This document shows, one piece after another, positions 1 through 10,127 of a stretch of DNA of 64,000 nucleotides. The stretch lies in NCBI GenBank assembly GCA_963812195.1, contig CAWEUI010000013.1, positions 124,001 through 188,000 of the forward strand, read 5' to 3'. The notes under the pieces are model-generated. The model was not told where the DNA came from. It saw nothing but the letters and a program-made list of their open reading frames with translations, and did no database searches. The position numbers and the translations under genes were made by a program. How positions within the stretch are numbered: the stretch's first letter is position 1; every line of letters begins with the position of its first letter. Source of the stretch: ZC4RG30 sp963812195. Lineage in GTDB: Bacteria; Pseudomonadota; Gammaproteobacteria; Steroidobacterales; Steroidobacteraceae.

Positions 1-255
1 GTCGGCCTGGATGACCTGCCCGACCTTTTCCTCCAGGGTCATCGCGGCCAGCAGCTTGTGCACACGCTGCTCGAGCCCGGCGTCCTGCGGCAGCGGCCAC
101 CGGGGTGAGGGCCAGATGTCCGGATTCGGGCCGGCCTGCGGTGCCGGGGAGCAGGCGGCGAGCAGCAGCAACGTGCCGGCCACTGCCGCGACACAGGCAC
201 TTCTTCCGGCAAGCATGGGCAGCGCGCGATTGGCGCTGCGGCGCGAATTTCTCAT
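1..255 (-). CDS. Glycoside hydrolase family 3 lipoprotein, N-terminal fragment
   Basis: Only the first 85 codons are in the window; the gene continues past position 1. The ATG at 255 overlaps the TGA of the upstream halogenase gene (ATGA), so it is the last visible gene of a translationally coupled operon. Residues 1-35 form a signal peptide with a lipobox-like LLAAC, so an acylated lipoprotein is expected. After a Pro-rich linker the sequence reads LEQRVHKLLAAMTLEEKVGQ, the typical start of a GH3 catalytic domain (beta-glucosidase or exo-glucanase type). Known members cleave terminal beta-linked sugars. Substrate specificity cannot be read from this fragment. The link to halogenase-family flavoproteins and a divergent TonB receptor fits a glycan or glycoside utilisation locus. 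Confidence 0.85.
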   Translation of the reverse strand, partial: MRNSRRSANRALPMLAGRSACVAAVAGTLLLLAACSPAPQAGPNPDIWPSPRWPLPQDAGLEQRVHKLLAAMTLEEKVGQVIQAD

Positions 256-1785
256 GTCCCTTCCTGCTGTCTGGCGCCCGCGGCGCAGTGTCTGGTGATG
301 TAGGCCTGCTGGGTGGGAATGCCGCGCACAGTGTCCGCGATGATCTGGCGCATTTGTCCCAGCATGCCGGCAAGGTCGGTATCGCTCATGGCGTCCACCA
401 GCGCGTCGTGGCCGGCGGGTTGCACGCCCTGTCCGAGCAGTACCGCCACCCAGCTGGCCACGGAGAACAGCTCGTCGTCGTAGCGGAATATCCGGCCGCG
501 GCCCGCAAACAGATCGAGCTTGCGCTGCAGGGAATCCGGCACCGGCATGTCGCGGCACTGGCGCCAGAACGCGGAGCCTTCGCGCGCATTGGCCTTGTAG
601 TGCAGGATGACGAAATCACGCACCTGCTCGAAGGTGGCCGACATCTGCCGGTTGTACTCGGCGCTCTCCTGCGGCGCCGCTGTCCGCGTCGGGAACAATG
701 CCAGCAGCTTGGAAATGCCGGCCTGCACCAGGTGTATGGCGGTGGATTCCAGCGGTTCGAGAAAGCCCGCCGCCAGCCCCAGGGCCACGCAGTTGTGCTT
801 CCACAGCTCGCGCCGCCGTCCGGTGGTGAAGCGCAGCAGGCGCGGTTCGGCCAGGCTCTGGCCCTCGACGTTCTGCAGCAACGTGCGCGTCGCGGCGTCG
901 TCGTCCAGCACCCGGCTGCAATACACCAGGCCATTGCCGGTACGTTGCTGCAGCGGAATGTGCCACTGCCAGCCCGCCTTCGCGCGCGATGGACCGCGTG
1001 TACGGCTGATCCGTCCTGAGCTGGCTGGTGGCAACGGCCACCGCGCGGTCGCAGGGCAGCCAGTGCGACCAGTCCTCGTGCGCCACGCCGAGCGCCTCGC
1101 CAAGCAGCAGCGAGCGAAAGCCGGAGCAGTCGATGAAGAAATCACCCTCGACAAGCGTGCCGTCCTGCATGCGCAGGCCGGTGATATCGCCCTGTCCGGC
1201 CTCACGTTCGACCTGCACGACCGTGCCTTCGATGCGCGTGACACCCAGCCGTTCGGCATAGCCCTGCAGGTAGCGCGCCACCAGCGCGGCATCGAAGTGA
1301 TACGCCCAGGTCCAGTGGTTCAGCGGGAAGCGATCCGAGTCGGGCAGGGCAAAACGTCCCGCATGGGCTGCGGTGGCCGTCAGCGAGAACTCCTCGAGCC
1401 GCGCGCTTGCTGAATGCTCGCGCAGGCGCAGGAAGTACTGATGGAACGGCACGCCTTCCACGTCCGCGCCGAACAGGCCGAACGGATGCATGTAGCGGTG
1501 GCCGGGGCGGTGCCAGTCGGTGAACTCGATGCCCAGTTTGAAGGTGCCCTGCGTGTTGCGCAGAAAGTCGTTTTCATCGATGCCCAGCATCTGCAGGAAG
1601 TTGCGGATCGGCGGTATCGTGGCCTCGCCCACGCCGACAGTGCCGATCCCGGCGGACTCGATCACGCTGATCCGCGTCTGCCCGGCGTGCAGGAACCGGG
1701 CAAGTGCCGCGGCGGCCATCCAGCCGGCCGTGCCGCCGCCGACAACGACTATCCGCCGCAGATTGTCGGGATGCCCGAGGCTCAC
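252..1785 (-). CDS. Tryptophan halogenase family flavoprotein (copy 1, frameshifted)
   Basis: This is an FAD-dependent tryptophan-halogenase-family protein (Trp_halogenase fold) of about 510 residues. The start is a GTG at 1785 that overlaps the previous gene's TGA (GTGA). The N-terminus has the flavin motif VVVGGGTAGWM. FKLGIEF holds the lysine equivalent to the catalytic Lys of PrnA-type halogenases, and EPLEST holds the paired Glu/Ser. The reading frame breaks at about 978-984. Upstream the frame reads PYTRSIAREGG; downstream it continues as AGWQWHIPLQQ, giving the family WxWxIP motif. The total span is 3n+1, which fits one inserted base in a G-rich run. It may be a functional gene with a sequence error. 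Its substrate is unknown: members in TonB loci are not necessarily tryptophan-specific. Confidence 0.85.
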
Positions 1786-3282
1786 GCGGCGCAATGCCCG
1801 TCAATGAACTCGCGGTGCGTCGGCATGTAGTCGGCGGAGTTGCGCACCACGGTGCGGATTTCCTCGAGCCGCCGCCGGGTGTCCTCCAGGCTGAGTACTT
1901 CCGTGACCGGATCGTAGCCCTGCGGCCGCGGCAGCTGGCCATTCATGACCGCATGCCAGCTCGTATCGTTGAACAGCTCGTCGTTCTCCCGGAACGCCCG
2001 GCCGGTTTCCCGGTACACGCGGATCTTCTCGGCCAGCCGCTCCGGAATGTCCATGGTCCGGCAGTAGTCCCAGAACGGCGAGTCGTTGCGTTCGGTGCCC
2101 TTGTAGTGCAGCACCAGGAAATCGCGGATGTACTGCGTGTCCTCGATCATGATGCGGTTGTAGCGCTCGATGGCGGCCGGGGCGAAGCCGCGATCCGGGA
2201 AGTTCGTCAGCAACCGGGAAATGCCGTTCTGGATCATCCAGATGCTGGTGGATTCCAGCGGCTCCATGAATCCGGAGGACAGGCCGATGGCCACGCAGTT
2301 CTTTACCCAGTAGCGCCGCCGGTGTCCCGTGGTGAAGCGCAGCAGCCGCGGCTCGGCCAGCTTCTGGCCATCCAGATTGGCCAGCAGCGTCGCGGCCGCC
2401 TCGTCATCGCTGATGTACTGGCTGCAGAACACGTAGCCATTGCCGATGCGGTGCTGCAGCGGAATGCGCCACTGCCAGCCGGCGCTGCGCGCCGTGGCGC
2501 GCGTGTAGGGGGTGAGTTCCCCGGCGCTGGCGCAGGGCACGGCCAGCGCGCGGTCGCAGGGCAGCCATCCGGACCAGTCGATGAAACCCGTCTTCAGGGT
2601 CTGTTCGATCAGCAGGGCGCGAAATCCCGAGCAGTCGATGAACAGGTCGCCGCTCACATGGCTGCCATCTTCCATCTGCACGGATTCGATGAAGCCGCTT
2701 TCCGGATTCTGCTTGACCGCGGTGATCCGGCCTTCGCGGCGCACCACGCCCTTGCTTTCGGCGATTTCGCGCAGGTAGCGGGCATACAGGCCGGAGTCGA
2801 ACTGGAACGCGTAGGAGATATCCGACAGCGGTGAATTGCCGGCGTCGATGGAGCGCATGAACTTGTTGCCGTACGCGGCGGTAGCCGCAAGCGAATAGTC
2901 CGCCAGGTCGTGGCCTGCGCCGGACTGGTTCAGGCGTTGCCAGTAGGCATGGAAGGACACGCCCTCCATGTCCACGCCGTACCGCCCGAAGGGATGGATG
3001 TAGCGTTCGCCGATACGCGCGCCAGTCGACGAACTCGATGCCGAGCTTGAAAGTGCCCCTGGTGCGGCGGACGAAATCGTCCTCGTTGAGCGCCAGCATC
3101 CGGTTGAACGTGCGGATCTGCGGAATGGTGGCCTCGCCCACGCCGACAATGCCGATGTCGTCGGATTCCACCAGTGTCACGCTGGCGTACCGCGTGCCAA
3201 GCACCTTGGCCAGCGCGGCAGCGCTCATCCAGCCGGCGGTGCCACCGCCCACGACCACGATGCTGCGGATCCGCCCGGTCAT
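1782..3282 (-). CDS. Tryptophan halogenase family flavoprotein (copy 2, frameshifted)
   Basis: This is the second paralogue of the operon, about 500 residues. The ATG at 3282 overlaps the upstream TGA (ATGA). It has VVVGGGTAGWMSAAAL at the N-terminus, TFKLGIEFVDW with the catalytic-Lys position, AGWQWRIPLQ (WxWxIP) and FMEPLESTS with the Glu/Ser pair. The frame breaks once, near 3015-3026. FVDW is followed in another frame by ARIGERYIHPFG, and the span is 3n+1, so one extra C in a GCGCGC run explains it. The rest of the protein is uninterrupted down to IDGHCAA. All active-site features I can recognise are present, so it is probably an active FAD enzyme if the indel is an error. Confidence 0.85.
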
Positions 3283-4814
3283 TTGCTGGAGCTCTCCCGA
3301 TGTCGTGTCCTGATCTGCGCCAGGTAGGCGCCATGCATGGGCATGCGCGCGACCGCTGCGAGCATCAGTGCGCGCGCCTTGTCTGCATGTGCCGCCAGTT
3401 GTTCCGGCGGCACGCCGTCGGCGAGGGGGCTGCAGGTCCCGGGCCGGACACCCAGCTCGTCGAACAAGCTGATCCACCCCCATTGTTCGACCGGCTCGTC
3501 ATCATACAGCGCCGTCTGTCCCCGACCCGTGAACAGCGCGAGCTTGGCAGCCAGCGAATCCGGCACCGCCACATTGCGCGCGGCATCCCAGTACGGTTCG
3601 CCCTGCCGGCCGTTGAGCCAGTAGGCGGCAATGGACAGGTCGCGCGCCCGGTCAACGTAGCCGCCCAGGCGGCGATTGAATTCAGACGCCTCGGCGCGCA
3701 TGTCCTCGCGCCCGGCGGGCAGCAGTTCCAGCAATCGTTCCACCCCTACGACCAGCAGCTGCAGTGGGGAAACGGTCAGCGGCTCGATGCTGGCCGCAGC
3801 CGGTCCCACTGCCACGATGTTGCCCTGCCAGGGTTGCTCCAGCCGGCCCATGCGCGCGTGCATGATCCGCACGTCACTGACGGCGGCGCCGGCCAGCTCG
3901 CGCAAACCGACATGCAGGTAGGTGTCGTCCTGGTGCTGCGAGGCAAAGCAGGCGGTGATGGCCACGCGCCCGGGCAGCGGCACGCGGCGCAACCAGCCGC
4001 CGGAGATGGCCCGGTCTTCGCTGAAGGGTTCCGGTGCCTCGCCTGCTGGGGCATGGCAGCTCAGCATGCGATCGGCCGGGAACCACGCGGACCAGTCGAT
4101 CCAGCCGCAGCCCGCATGCGTGTCCGGGGCCAGCGCCCGGCGACGGCTGCAATCGATGAAGAACTCAGCCTCGATGCGCTGGCCACTTTCCGTGGTCAGC
4201 GCCTGGCAGCGTCCCTGCCCATTGCGTTGCGCCGAGACTTCGGCGCACTTGCCGAACCGCACGCCGCGCGACTCGGCACGCTGGCGCAGTCGTGTTGCCT
4301 GCCCGGACAGATCCAGGTGCAGGCCGTAGTCGGCAGTGCTGAGCACGGATCTGGGGTCGTTGCCAGGGCGCTCGAACCGGCCGGTCTGCGCGGCCAGGGC
4401 CGCCAGCGCGTAGTTGGCGAATCGCAGCCGGGCACCGCCCTGTCGCAACCGTTGCACGATGTGCTGGAAGCCGATTGGTCCGAACGGCGCACCCACGCTG
4501 CCAAAGGGCAGGAATCCGGAATGTCCGGTGCCCGCCCAGCCGGTCAACGCGATACCCCAGCTGAATGCTCCTCCGGCAGCCACTGCGCTGTCCGCATCCA
4601 GCAGCTTGCGGATCCGCGGCAGACCGTGCCAGGGCAGTGCGGCGTCGGCCTGCCACACCGGATCGCCCACCGCCGGCGGCAGCACGAGCACCTGCACCGG
4701 ACGTTGTTTCAGATCCTGATTCTCCGCCAGCGCCGCGGCTACCAGCGTCGCGGCAAACTCCTCGCCGACGATCACCGTGCGCAGGATGTCCGGCGGCTGT
4801 GCGGACGCGCTCAC
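3279..4814 (-). CDS. Degenerate tryptophan-halogenase-like protein (copy 3), probable pseudoenzyme
   Basis: This is an intact 511-residue frame starting at the GTG at 4814, which overlaps the preceding TGA. It aligns along its whole length with the neighbouring halogenase-family proteins (FIDCSR, SAWFPADRM, GWLRRVPL), but the catalytic elements are gone. The dinucleotide motif GGGTAGW is replaced by VIVGEEFAATLV. The lysine position FKLG is FSWG. WxWxIP is GWLRRVPL. The EPLES pair is EPLTV. The frame is clean, unlike copies 1 and 2, so this is conserved divergence and not decay. It may be a partner subunit or a ligand-binding relative of the active copies; that role is inference. Confidence 0.8.
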   Translation of the reverse strand: MSASAQPPDILRTVIVGEEFAATLVAAALAENQDLKQRPVQVLVLPPAVGDPVWQADAALPWHGLPRIRKLLDADSAVAAGGAFSWGIALTGWAGTGHSGFLPFGSVGAPFGPIGFQHIVQRLRQGGARLRFANYALAALAAQTGRFERPGNDPRSVLSTADYGLHLDLSGQATRLRQRAESRGVRFGKCAEVSAQRNGQGRCQALTTESGQRIEAEFFIDCSRRRALAPDTHAGCGWIDWSAWFPADRMLSCHAPAGEAPEPFSEDRAISGGWLRRVPLPGRVAITACFASQHQDDTYLHVGLRELAGAAVSDVRIMHARMGRLEQPWQGNIVAVGPAAASIEPLTVSPLQLLVVGVERLLELLPAGREDMRAEASEFNRRLGGYVDRARDLSIAAYWLNGRQGEPYWDAARNVAVPDSLAAKLALFTGRGQTALYDDEPVEQWGWISLFDELGVRPGTCSPLADGVPPEQLAAHADKARALMLAAVARMPMHGAYLAQIRTRHRESSSK

Positions 4815-6310
4815 TGCGCCATCTCCGCGGCCGCGCCGATTTCGCGCAGGTAGGCGGCGTGCTGCGGCATGGTGGCCACGGCCGCGGCGTATTCGTTGCG
4901 GATACCGGCCAGCTGCCGGGACAGCGCCGCAATGTCCAGCGTATCGGCTGCCGGATCGTGGTGCCGCGGCGTCACGCGCTGTCCCAGCAACACCGCCAGC
5001 CAGCTGGCGTCCAGGAACATGCCCTCGCGGTACTGCGGCACCAGGCCGCGCGCGCGAAACAGCTCCAGCCGCTGCGCCAGCGAGTCCGGTATGGACATCG
5101 TGCGGCAGTAGTTCCAGAACGGCGTGTCGTCGCGCTGCGTGGCGTGGTAATGGAGGATCAGGAAGTCGCGAATGCGCTCGTACTCGAGCAGCATGATGCG
5201 GTTGAATTCCTCGCGCCCGGCCGGCTCGAAGCCACGTGTCGGAAACAGTTCGATGAGATAGCCGATCGCCAGCTGGATCAGGTGAATGCTGGTGGATTCC
5301 AGCGGCTCGAGGAAGCCCGAGGCCAGGCCGATGGCCACCACGTTGCCGCTCCACTGTGCGCGCCGGCGACCGGCCTGGAAGCGCAGCAGCCTGGGTTCCT
5401 GTGCGGCGGGGGATTCGAGCTGTTCCACCAGGGCGGCGCACGCGGCATCGTCACTGATGAACCGGCTGCAATAGACATGCCCGTTGCCGACGCGATGTTG
5501 CAGCGGAATGCGCCAGAACCAGCCCGCATCGTGGGCCGTGGCCCGCGTATAGGGCGTCAGGGGGCCTGCCTGGGCACATGGCACCGCCCAGGCGCGGTCA
5601 CAGGGCAGCCAGTGGGACCAGGACTCGAACTGCACGCCCAGGGTCTGATCGATCAGCAGTCCCCGGAATCCCGAGCAGTCGATGAACAGGTCGCCTTCCA
5701 GCACATGGCCGCCCTCCAGCTGCAGCTGCGTGACGAAGCCGGTCTGTGCATCGCGCCGTACGTCGACAATCCGTCCCTCCCTGCGGATGACCCCATGCGC
5801 CTCCGCATAGCGGCGCAGGAACGCCGCATACAGCCCGGCGTCGAACTGGAAGGCGTAGGAGAACGTCGACAGGGGCGAGGCCGGGTCCGGCGCCGGCGCC
5901 GCGAAGCGGTCCTGGCGGGCTGCAAGGATCGGCAGCGAGTAGGCCTCCAGCTCCTCGCCGATGCCCGCCGACCGGGCCCGCAGCCAGTAGTGGTGAAACA
6001 TCGCGCCACCCAGTGGGAGGCCGAATGCGCCGAATGGATGGATGTAGCTGTCGCCCTGGCGCGCCCAGTTGCGGAACTCGATGCCGAGCTTGAAGGTCGC
6101 GCGCGTCTCGCGCATGAACTGCGCTTCATCGAAGCCCAGCCGGGCATTGAAGAAGCGGAGGTGAGGGACAGTGGCCTCCCCGACTCCGACGGTGCCGATC
6201 TGGGCCGATTCCACCAGCTGCACCTGGACGGCATTGGGCGGCAGCACCTGCGACAGGGCCGCGGCCGTCATCCAGCCGGCTGTGCCGCCACCCACGATGA
6301 TCACGCGCAC
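4811..6310 (-). CDS. Tryptophan halogenase family flavoprotein (copy 4, first gene of operon)
   Basis: This is an intact flavoprotein of 499 residues. The chosen start is the GTG at 6310 (protein V/M-RVIIVGGGTAGWM), with a GGGGAG ribosome site six bases upstream; the open frame extends further up but runs through the promoter. Motifs in order are GGGTAGWMTAAAL, VGEATVP, TFKLGIEFRNW (catalytic-Lys position), FIDCSGFRG, AGWFWRIPL (WxWxIP) and FLEPLESTS. These match active FAD halogenases, which use reduced flavin, O2 and halide. The natural substrate here is unknown. It heads a five-gene operon divergent from a TonB receptor. Confidence 0.88.
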   Translation of the reverse strand: MRVIIVGGGTAGWMTAAALSQVLPPNAVQVQLVESAQIGTVGVGEATVPHLRFFNARLGFDEAQFMRETRATFKLGIEFRNWARQGDSYIHPFGAFGLPLGGAMFHHYWLRARSAGIGEELEAYSLPILAARQDRFAAPAPDPASPLSTFSYAFQFDAGLYAAFLRRYAEAHGVIRREGRIVDVRRDAQTGFVTQLQLEGGHVLEGDLFIDCSGFRGLLIDQTLGVQFESWSHWLPCDRAWAVPCAQAGPLTPYTRATAHDAGWFWRIPLQHRVGNGHVYCSRFISDDAACAALVEQLESPAAQEPRLLRFQAGRRRAQWSGNVVAIGLASGFLEPLESTSIHLIQLAIGYLIELFPTRGFEPAGREEFNRIMLLEYERIRDFLILHYHATQRDDTPFWNYCRTMSIPDSLAQRLELFRARGLVPQYREGMFLDASWLAVLLGQRVTPRHHDPAADTLDIAALSRQLAGIRNEYAAAVATMPQHAAYLREIGAAAEMAQ

Positions 6311-6408
6311 CTGCTGCTCCCCCCACACAACCTGCGTCTTCCGGCCGGCCACGCTGCACCGAACCACCGTTCCGACGCAAGTGGGCAGGTGATAGCCGGT
6401 GCAGGGAA

Positions 6409-6422
6409 TGGTAGCGGTAACA
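6409..6422. promoter_or_regulatory. LacI-family type operator in divergent promoter
   Basis: The 14-mer TGGTAGCGGTAACA fits the TGNTANCGNTANCA pattern typical of LacI-family sugar regulators. It lies between the halogenase/GH3 operon and the TonB receptor gene, just upstream of a plus-strand -35 box. It also overlaps a plausible minus-strand -10 (TACCAT, with TTGTCA 16 bases upstream). One repressor could therefore control both directions. No LacI-type gene is inside the window. Confidence 0.5.
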
Positions 6423-6428
6423 TTTTTC

Positions 6429-6456
6429 TTGACAATGCCGGTTGCGCGGTCATAAA
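6429..6456 (+). promoter_or_regulatory. Putative sigma-70 promoter of the TonB receptor gene
   Basis: TTGACA at 6429-6434 and CATAAA at 6451-6456 are separated by 16 bases. This would give a leader of about 95 bases before the ATG at 6557. Confidence 0.45.
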
Positions 6457-6556
6457 ACGGCAACTTCGAAAAAACGAAAGTCCTGCTCGTGGCCGGCTTG
6501 CTGCCGGATCCGCGGCACGCAGGGACTCTGGGGTCAATCTAGCGGGAGTGCTTTCC

Positions 6557-9500
6557 ATGCGGCATTCGTCAGCGGCCAAGTGTGCGGTTACGGCTCGATC
6601 AACCAGTGTGGCGGCAGCAGTCAGGGCCAGTTTGCCCTGGGTGGCCGGTGCGATGGCCATGACCCTGCCGGTGGCCATGGTGCACGCGGCCGACAGCACC
6701 AACACCAAGAAGACGGGCAAGCCCGACGAGCTCAAGGAGATCGTCGTCAGCGGCGTGCGCCAGAGCCTGCAGTCGGCACAGGACATCAAGAAGAACTCGG
6801 ACGAGATCGTGGATTCGATCACCGCCGAGGACATATCCGCGCTGCCCGACCGCTCGGTCACCGAGGCCCTGCAGCGTGTGCCGGGCGTGTCCATCAACCG
6901 CTTTGCCGCCGGACGCGATCCGGATCACTTCTCGGTGGAGGGCAGCGGCGTGGTGGTGCGCGGCCTGACCTATGTGCGCAGCGAGATCAACGGGCGCGAC
7001 GCGTTTACCGCCAACAACGGCCGCGGCCTGAGTTTTGCCGACATTCCCGCCGAGCTGCTGGTGGGCGTGGACGTGTACAAGACCCCTTCGGCCAGCCGTG
7101 TCGAGGGCGGTATCGCCGGTTCGGTCAATCTGCGTACGCGCAAGCCGTTCGATTCGGACAAGAACCTGCTGGCCTTCTCCGCGGAAGCCAACTACGGCGA
7201 TTTCGTCAAGGACTGGTCGCCCACCGGTTCGGCCCTGGCCAGCTACCGCTGGGATACCTCGGCGGGTGAATTCGGCGTTCTGGCCAGTGGCGTGTACTCC
7301 GAAGTGCTGTCGCGCGCGGATCGCTACCAGATCTCCAACTTTGCCACGCGCACCCTGTTCTCCGACGGCGATGTGGTGCCCAACGGCGGTACCACCACGG
7401 TCGGGGACGTGCTGTTCCCGCGCGGCGCTGTGCTCGGCACGCAGAATTTCGATCGCGAGCGTTACGGTGCCTCGGGCGCGTTCCAGTGGCGCAGCCCGGA
7501 TCGCAGCATGGAGGCTACCGTGCAGTTCCTGCGCTCCGACGCGCGCGAGGCCTGGACCGAGCACACCATGGAGATCGCCACGGACAACGTCACCAGCAAC
7601 GGTGATTCGCGGCGCGTGCCGGGCACGACCCTGACCTTCGATTCCACCGGCTTGTTCGAGAGCGGCGTCATCACCGGCCCACAGGCTGGCGAGACGGATC
7701 AGCAACGGCCCGATCCGCGCACGCCGATCAACGCGCTGCAGAGCAATATCATCCGGCGCGACCATTGGGAGCGCTAACTGACCAACGATATTTCCGGCAA
7801 TTTCAGCTGGACCATCAACGATGACTGGGCAGTGAAACTGGACTACCAGCACGTGGATTCCAGGGTGAAGGTCCGGGACAACGGTATCTGGTTTTCGAGT
7901 TTCCAGGACGCGAACATCCAGCTGCGCGGCTCGGACCTGCCGCTGATCTCGTTCGTGCCGCCGCAGCTGTGCACAGGCACGCCGGCGGCCGACTGCCCGA
8001 CTTATTTCACCGGCAGCCACAACAGCTATGCCGATCCGTACAACACCTTCTACCGTTCCTCGATGGATCACATCGAGAACAGCACGGGTAACGAGGATGC
8101 GGCGCGGGTCGACTTCGAGCGCACCTTCGCCGACAGCGATTGGTTGAAGGCCCTGCGTTTCGGCTACCGCTACGCGAACCGTGACCAGACGGCGCGCTTC
8201 TCCACCTACAACTGGGGCAGCCTGAGCGAGATCTGGGGCGGTGGCGGTCCGGTCTGGCTCGACGATCCGGTGGCCGGCAACGGCAATCAGCCGATGGGCG
8301 GGTACGAGACCTTCCACTTCAACAACTTCTTCGGCGGCCAGATCCCGAATCCCGTCGGTACGGACGGACGCCTGTTCTATGCGCGCAACACGGCCCAGAC
8401 CATGGCCGATTACCAGGCGTACGTGGACTACTCCAAGAAGATCGCCGCGGACTGGAGTAGCTCCTCCTGGGTGCCGCTGGCGGAGCGCGCCGGGGTGGTG
8501 CCCGGCACGCCGTTCCTGCCGGGCGAGATCAACCCCGTGCTGGAAAAGAACAATGCAGCCTATGTGGAGATGAAGTTCAACCGCTTGCTGCAGAACAACT
8601 GGATCCTGTCGGGCAATGTCGGCGTGCGTTACACCGATACGAAGCGCGATGCCTCCGGTTACACGCAGTTCCAGCCGGCGACCTACCCCGACGAGAGCTC
8701 CTGTACCAACGTTCCGCGCCGGGCCAGGATCCTTCGCCCTGGTGTCAGCTGCCGTTGTCGGTGCGTAACGAGGCCCGGGCGTTCTCCAATGGGTCGCTGA
8801 CGCCGTTCGACGTTTCGACGGACCTCAAGTACTGGCTGCCGAGCATGAACGTCAAGTTGAAGCTCAATGACCAGTGGCAGTTGCGAGGCGGGATATTTCC
8901 GGGGCGTGTCGCCGCCGGATTTCGGCCTGATCCGCGCCTACTACAACGTGCCGGCGCTGTCGGTGCTTGCCGCGGACATAGCCTCGGGCAACGGCCGGCC
9001 GATCGCGCGCTTCAATGCGGGCAATCCGTACCTGAAGCCGGTGGATGCCGACAACTACGACATGACGGCCGAGTGGTACTTCGCCGACGTGGGTCAGTTG
9101 ACGGCGGCCGTGTTCTACAAGCGGCTGCACAACATCCGTACCAACGATACGGAGCGCGTGACGCTGACCAACAACGGCTCGACTTTCGATGCCATCGTCA
9201 CCACGGCGATCAATTCGGACCAGGTCGGCAAGATCAAGGGCCTGGAACTCACCTACCAGCAGACCTACGACTTCCTGCCGGGCCTGCTCGGGGGGTTGGG
9301 TCTGGCGGCGAACTACACGTTCATCAAGTCCTCGAACGTGCCGCAGAGCACGTTGTCCGAGACCGATCCGGATGTGGCGGCGGGCAATCAGTCCACAGTG
9401 GACATCAGCAACCTGCCGCTGGAGGGCCTGTCCAAGCACAACATCAACATCCAGCCCTTCTGGGAAATGGGGAAGTGGTCGGCGCGTCTGGCCTATTCCT

Positions 9501-9757
9501 GGCGCAGCGACTTCCTGCTGACAGTGCGCGACGTGATCGTGCCTTACCAGCCGATCATCAACAAAGCCACGGGCCAGCTGGACGCCTCCGTGTTCTACAA
9601 GATGAACGACCACATCACCTTCGGCGTGCAGGGCGTGAACCTGACCAACGAAACCGTCAGGACCACGGCCGTGGTCGACAACGCGCTGCGTGAAGTGCCA
9701 CGCAGCTGGTTCATGAACGACCGGCGCTACAGCTTCATCATCCGCGGGTCGTTCTGA
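6557..9757 (+). CDS. TonB-dependent outer membrane receptor (interrupted)
   Basis: This is an outer membrane active transporter of about 1066 residues with a GGGAG ribosome site. It has a signal peptide of about 35 residues (VAMVHAAD). The plug domain begins with DELKEIVVSGVRQSLQSAQD and ITAEDISALPDRSVTEALQR, typical of the large Xanthomonas/Caulobacter carbohydrate-receptor family. The last residues, YSFIIRGSF, give a barrel ending in Phe. Three lesions are visible. An in-frame TAA lies at 7775-7777 (GAG CGC TAA CTG ACC). One base is lost near 8710-8725, and one base is gained near 8885-8892. The frame is restored and the total length is a multiple of three. The flanking coding signal is continuous, so errors or a very recent pseudogene are likely. 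It is probably the uptake partner of the divergent halogenase/GH3 operon. Confidence 0.85.
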
Positions 9758-9819
9758 GCAGACCTCACTGAGGAACATCCCCCTCTTACCCCCGGGGGGG
9801 CCTTGGGGAGGCCGACTAA

Positions 9820-9861
9820 GGGGCTGTGTGGCGGTTTGCGCTGCACAGCCCCGTGTTTTTT
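9820..9861 (+). terminator. Rho-independent terminator after the TonB receptor gene
   Basis: The arms GGGGCTGTG (9820-9828) and CACAGCCCC (9844-9852) are followed by GTG and a six-T run. It sits about 60 bases past the receptor stop and ends that transcript before the rRNA promoters. Confidence 0.7.
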
Positions 9862-10085
9862 GCGCCGGCCTGCAGCCAGCGGCAGGGGCCGTCGGCTGGC
9901 TTGCTGTGTGCCCGCGCAGCTGGGCTCCAGAGGGGTGGCAGAAGGGCCGCCGTGGGGGTGTGTCGAAGCGGCTTTTGCGCCCCTGCAGGAGGCTGCTGGA
10001 GGCTGGCTACGGGGGCCGGTAACGTGCCTTGCAGGGGCAGTCTCCCGGGGGCGCAAACGTCCTGCAAGGGGCCTGCGGAAAGTCG
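9862..10085. other. Intergenic region upstream of rRNA promoters
   Basis: I see no convincing gene here. Several short open frames exist on both strands but have no recognisable protein or ribosome site. The stretch is GC-rich, with loosely repeated CCTGCAGG/CTGCAAGG words. It may hold upstream activating sites for the rRNA promoters, but none can be named from the sequence. Confidence 0.4.
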
Positions 10086-10113
10086 TTGACAGGGCAATTA
10101 TGCTGGCTATACT
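10086..10113 (+). promoter_or_regulatory. rRNA operon promoter P1
   Basis: A perfect TTGACA (10086-10091) and TATACT (10108-10113) are separated by 16 bases. They are followed by a GC-rich discriminator GCGCGCCC, as expected for growth-rate and ppGpp controlled rRNA promoters. Confidence 0.75.
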
Positions 10114-10127
10114 GCGCGCCCTCCAGT

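Noticed and set aside
4565..6556. A long plus-strand extension of the TonB receptor frame back to 4565
   Set aside because: It runs antisense through two clear halogenase-family genes; the signal peptide and ribosome site put the start at 6557.
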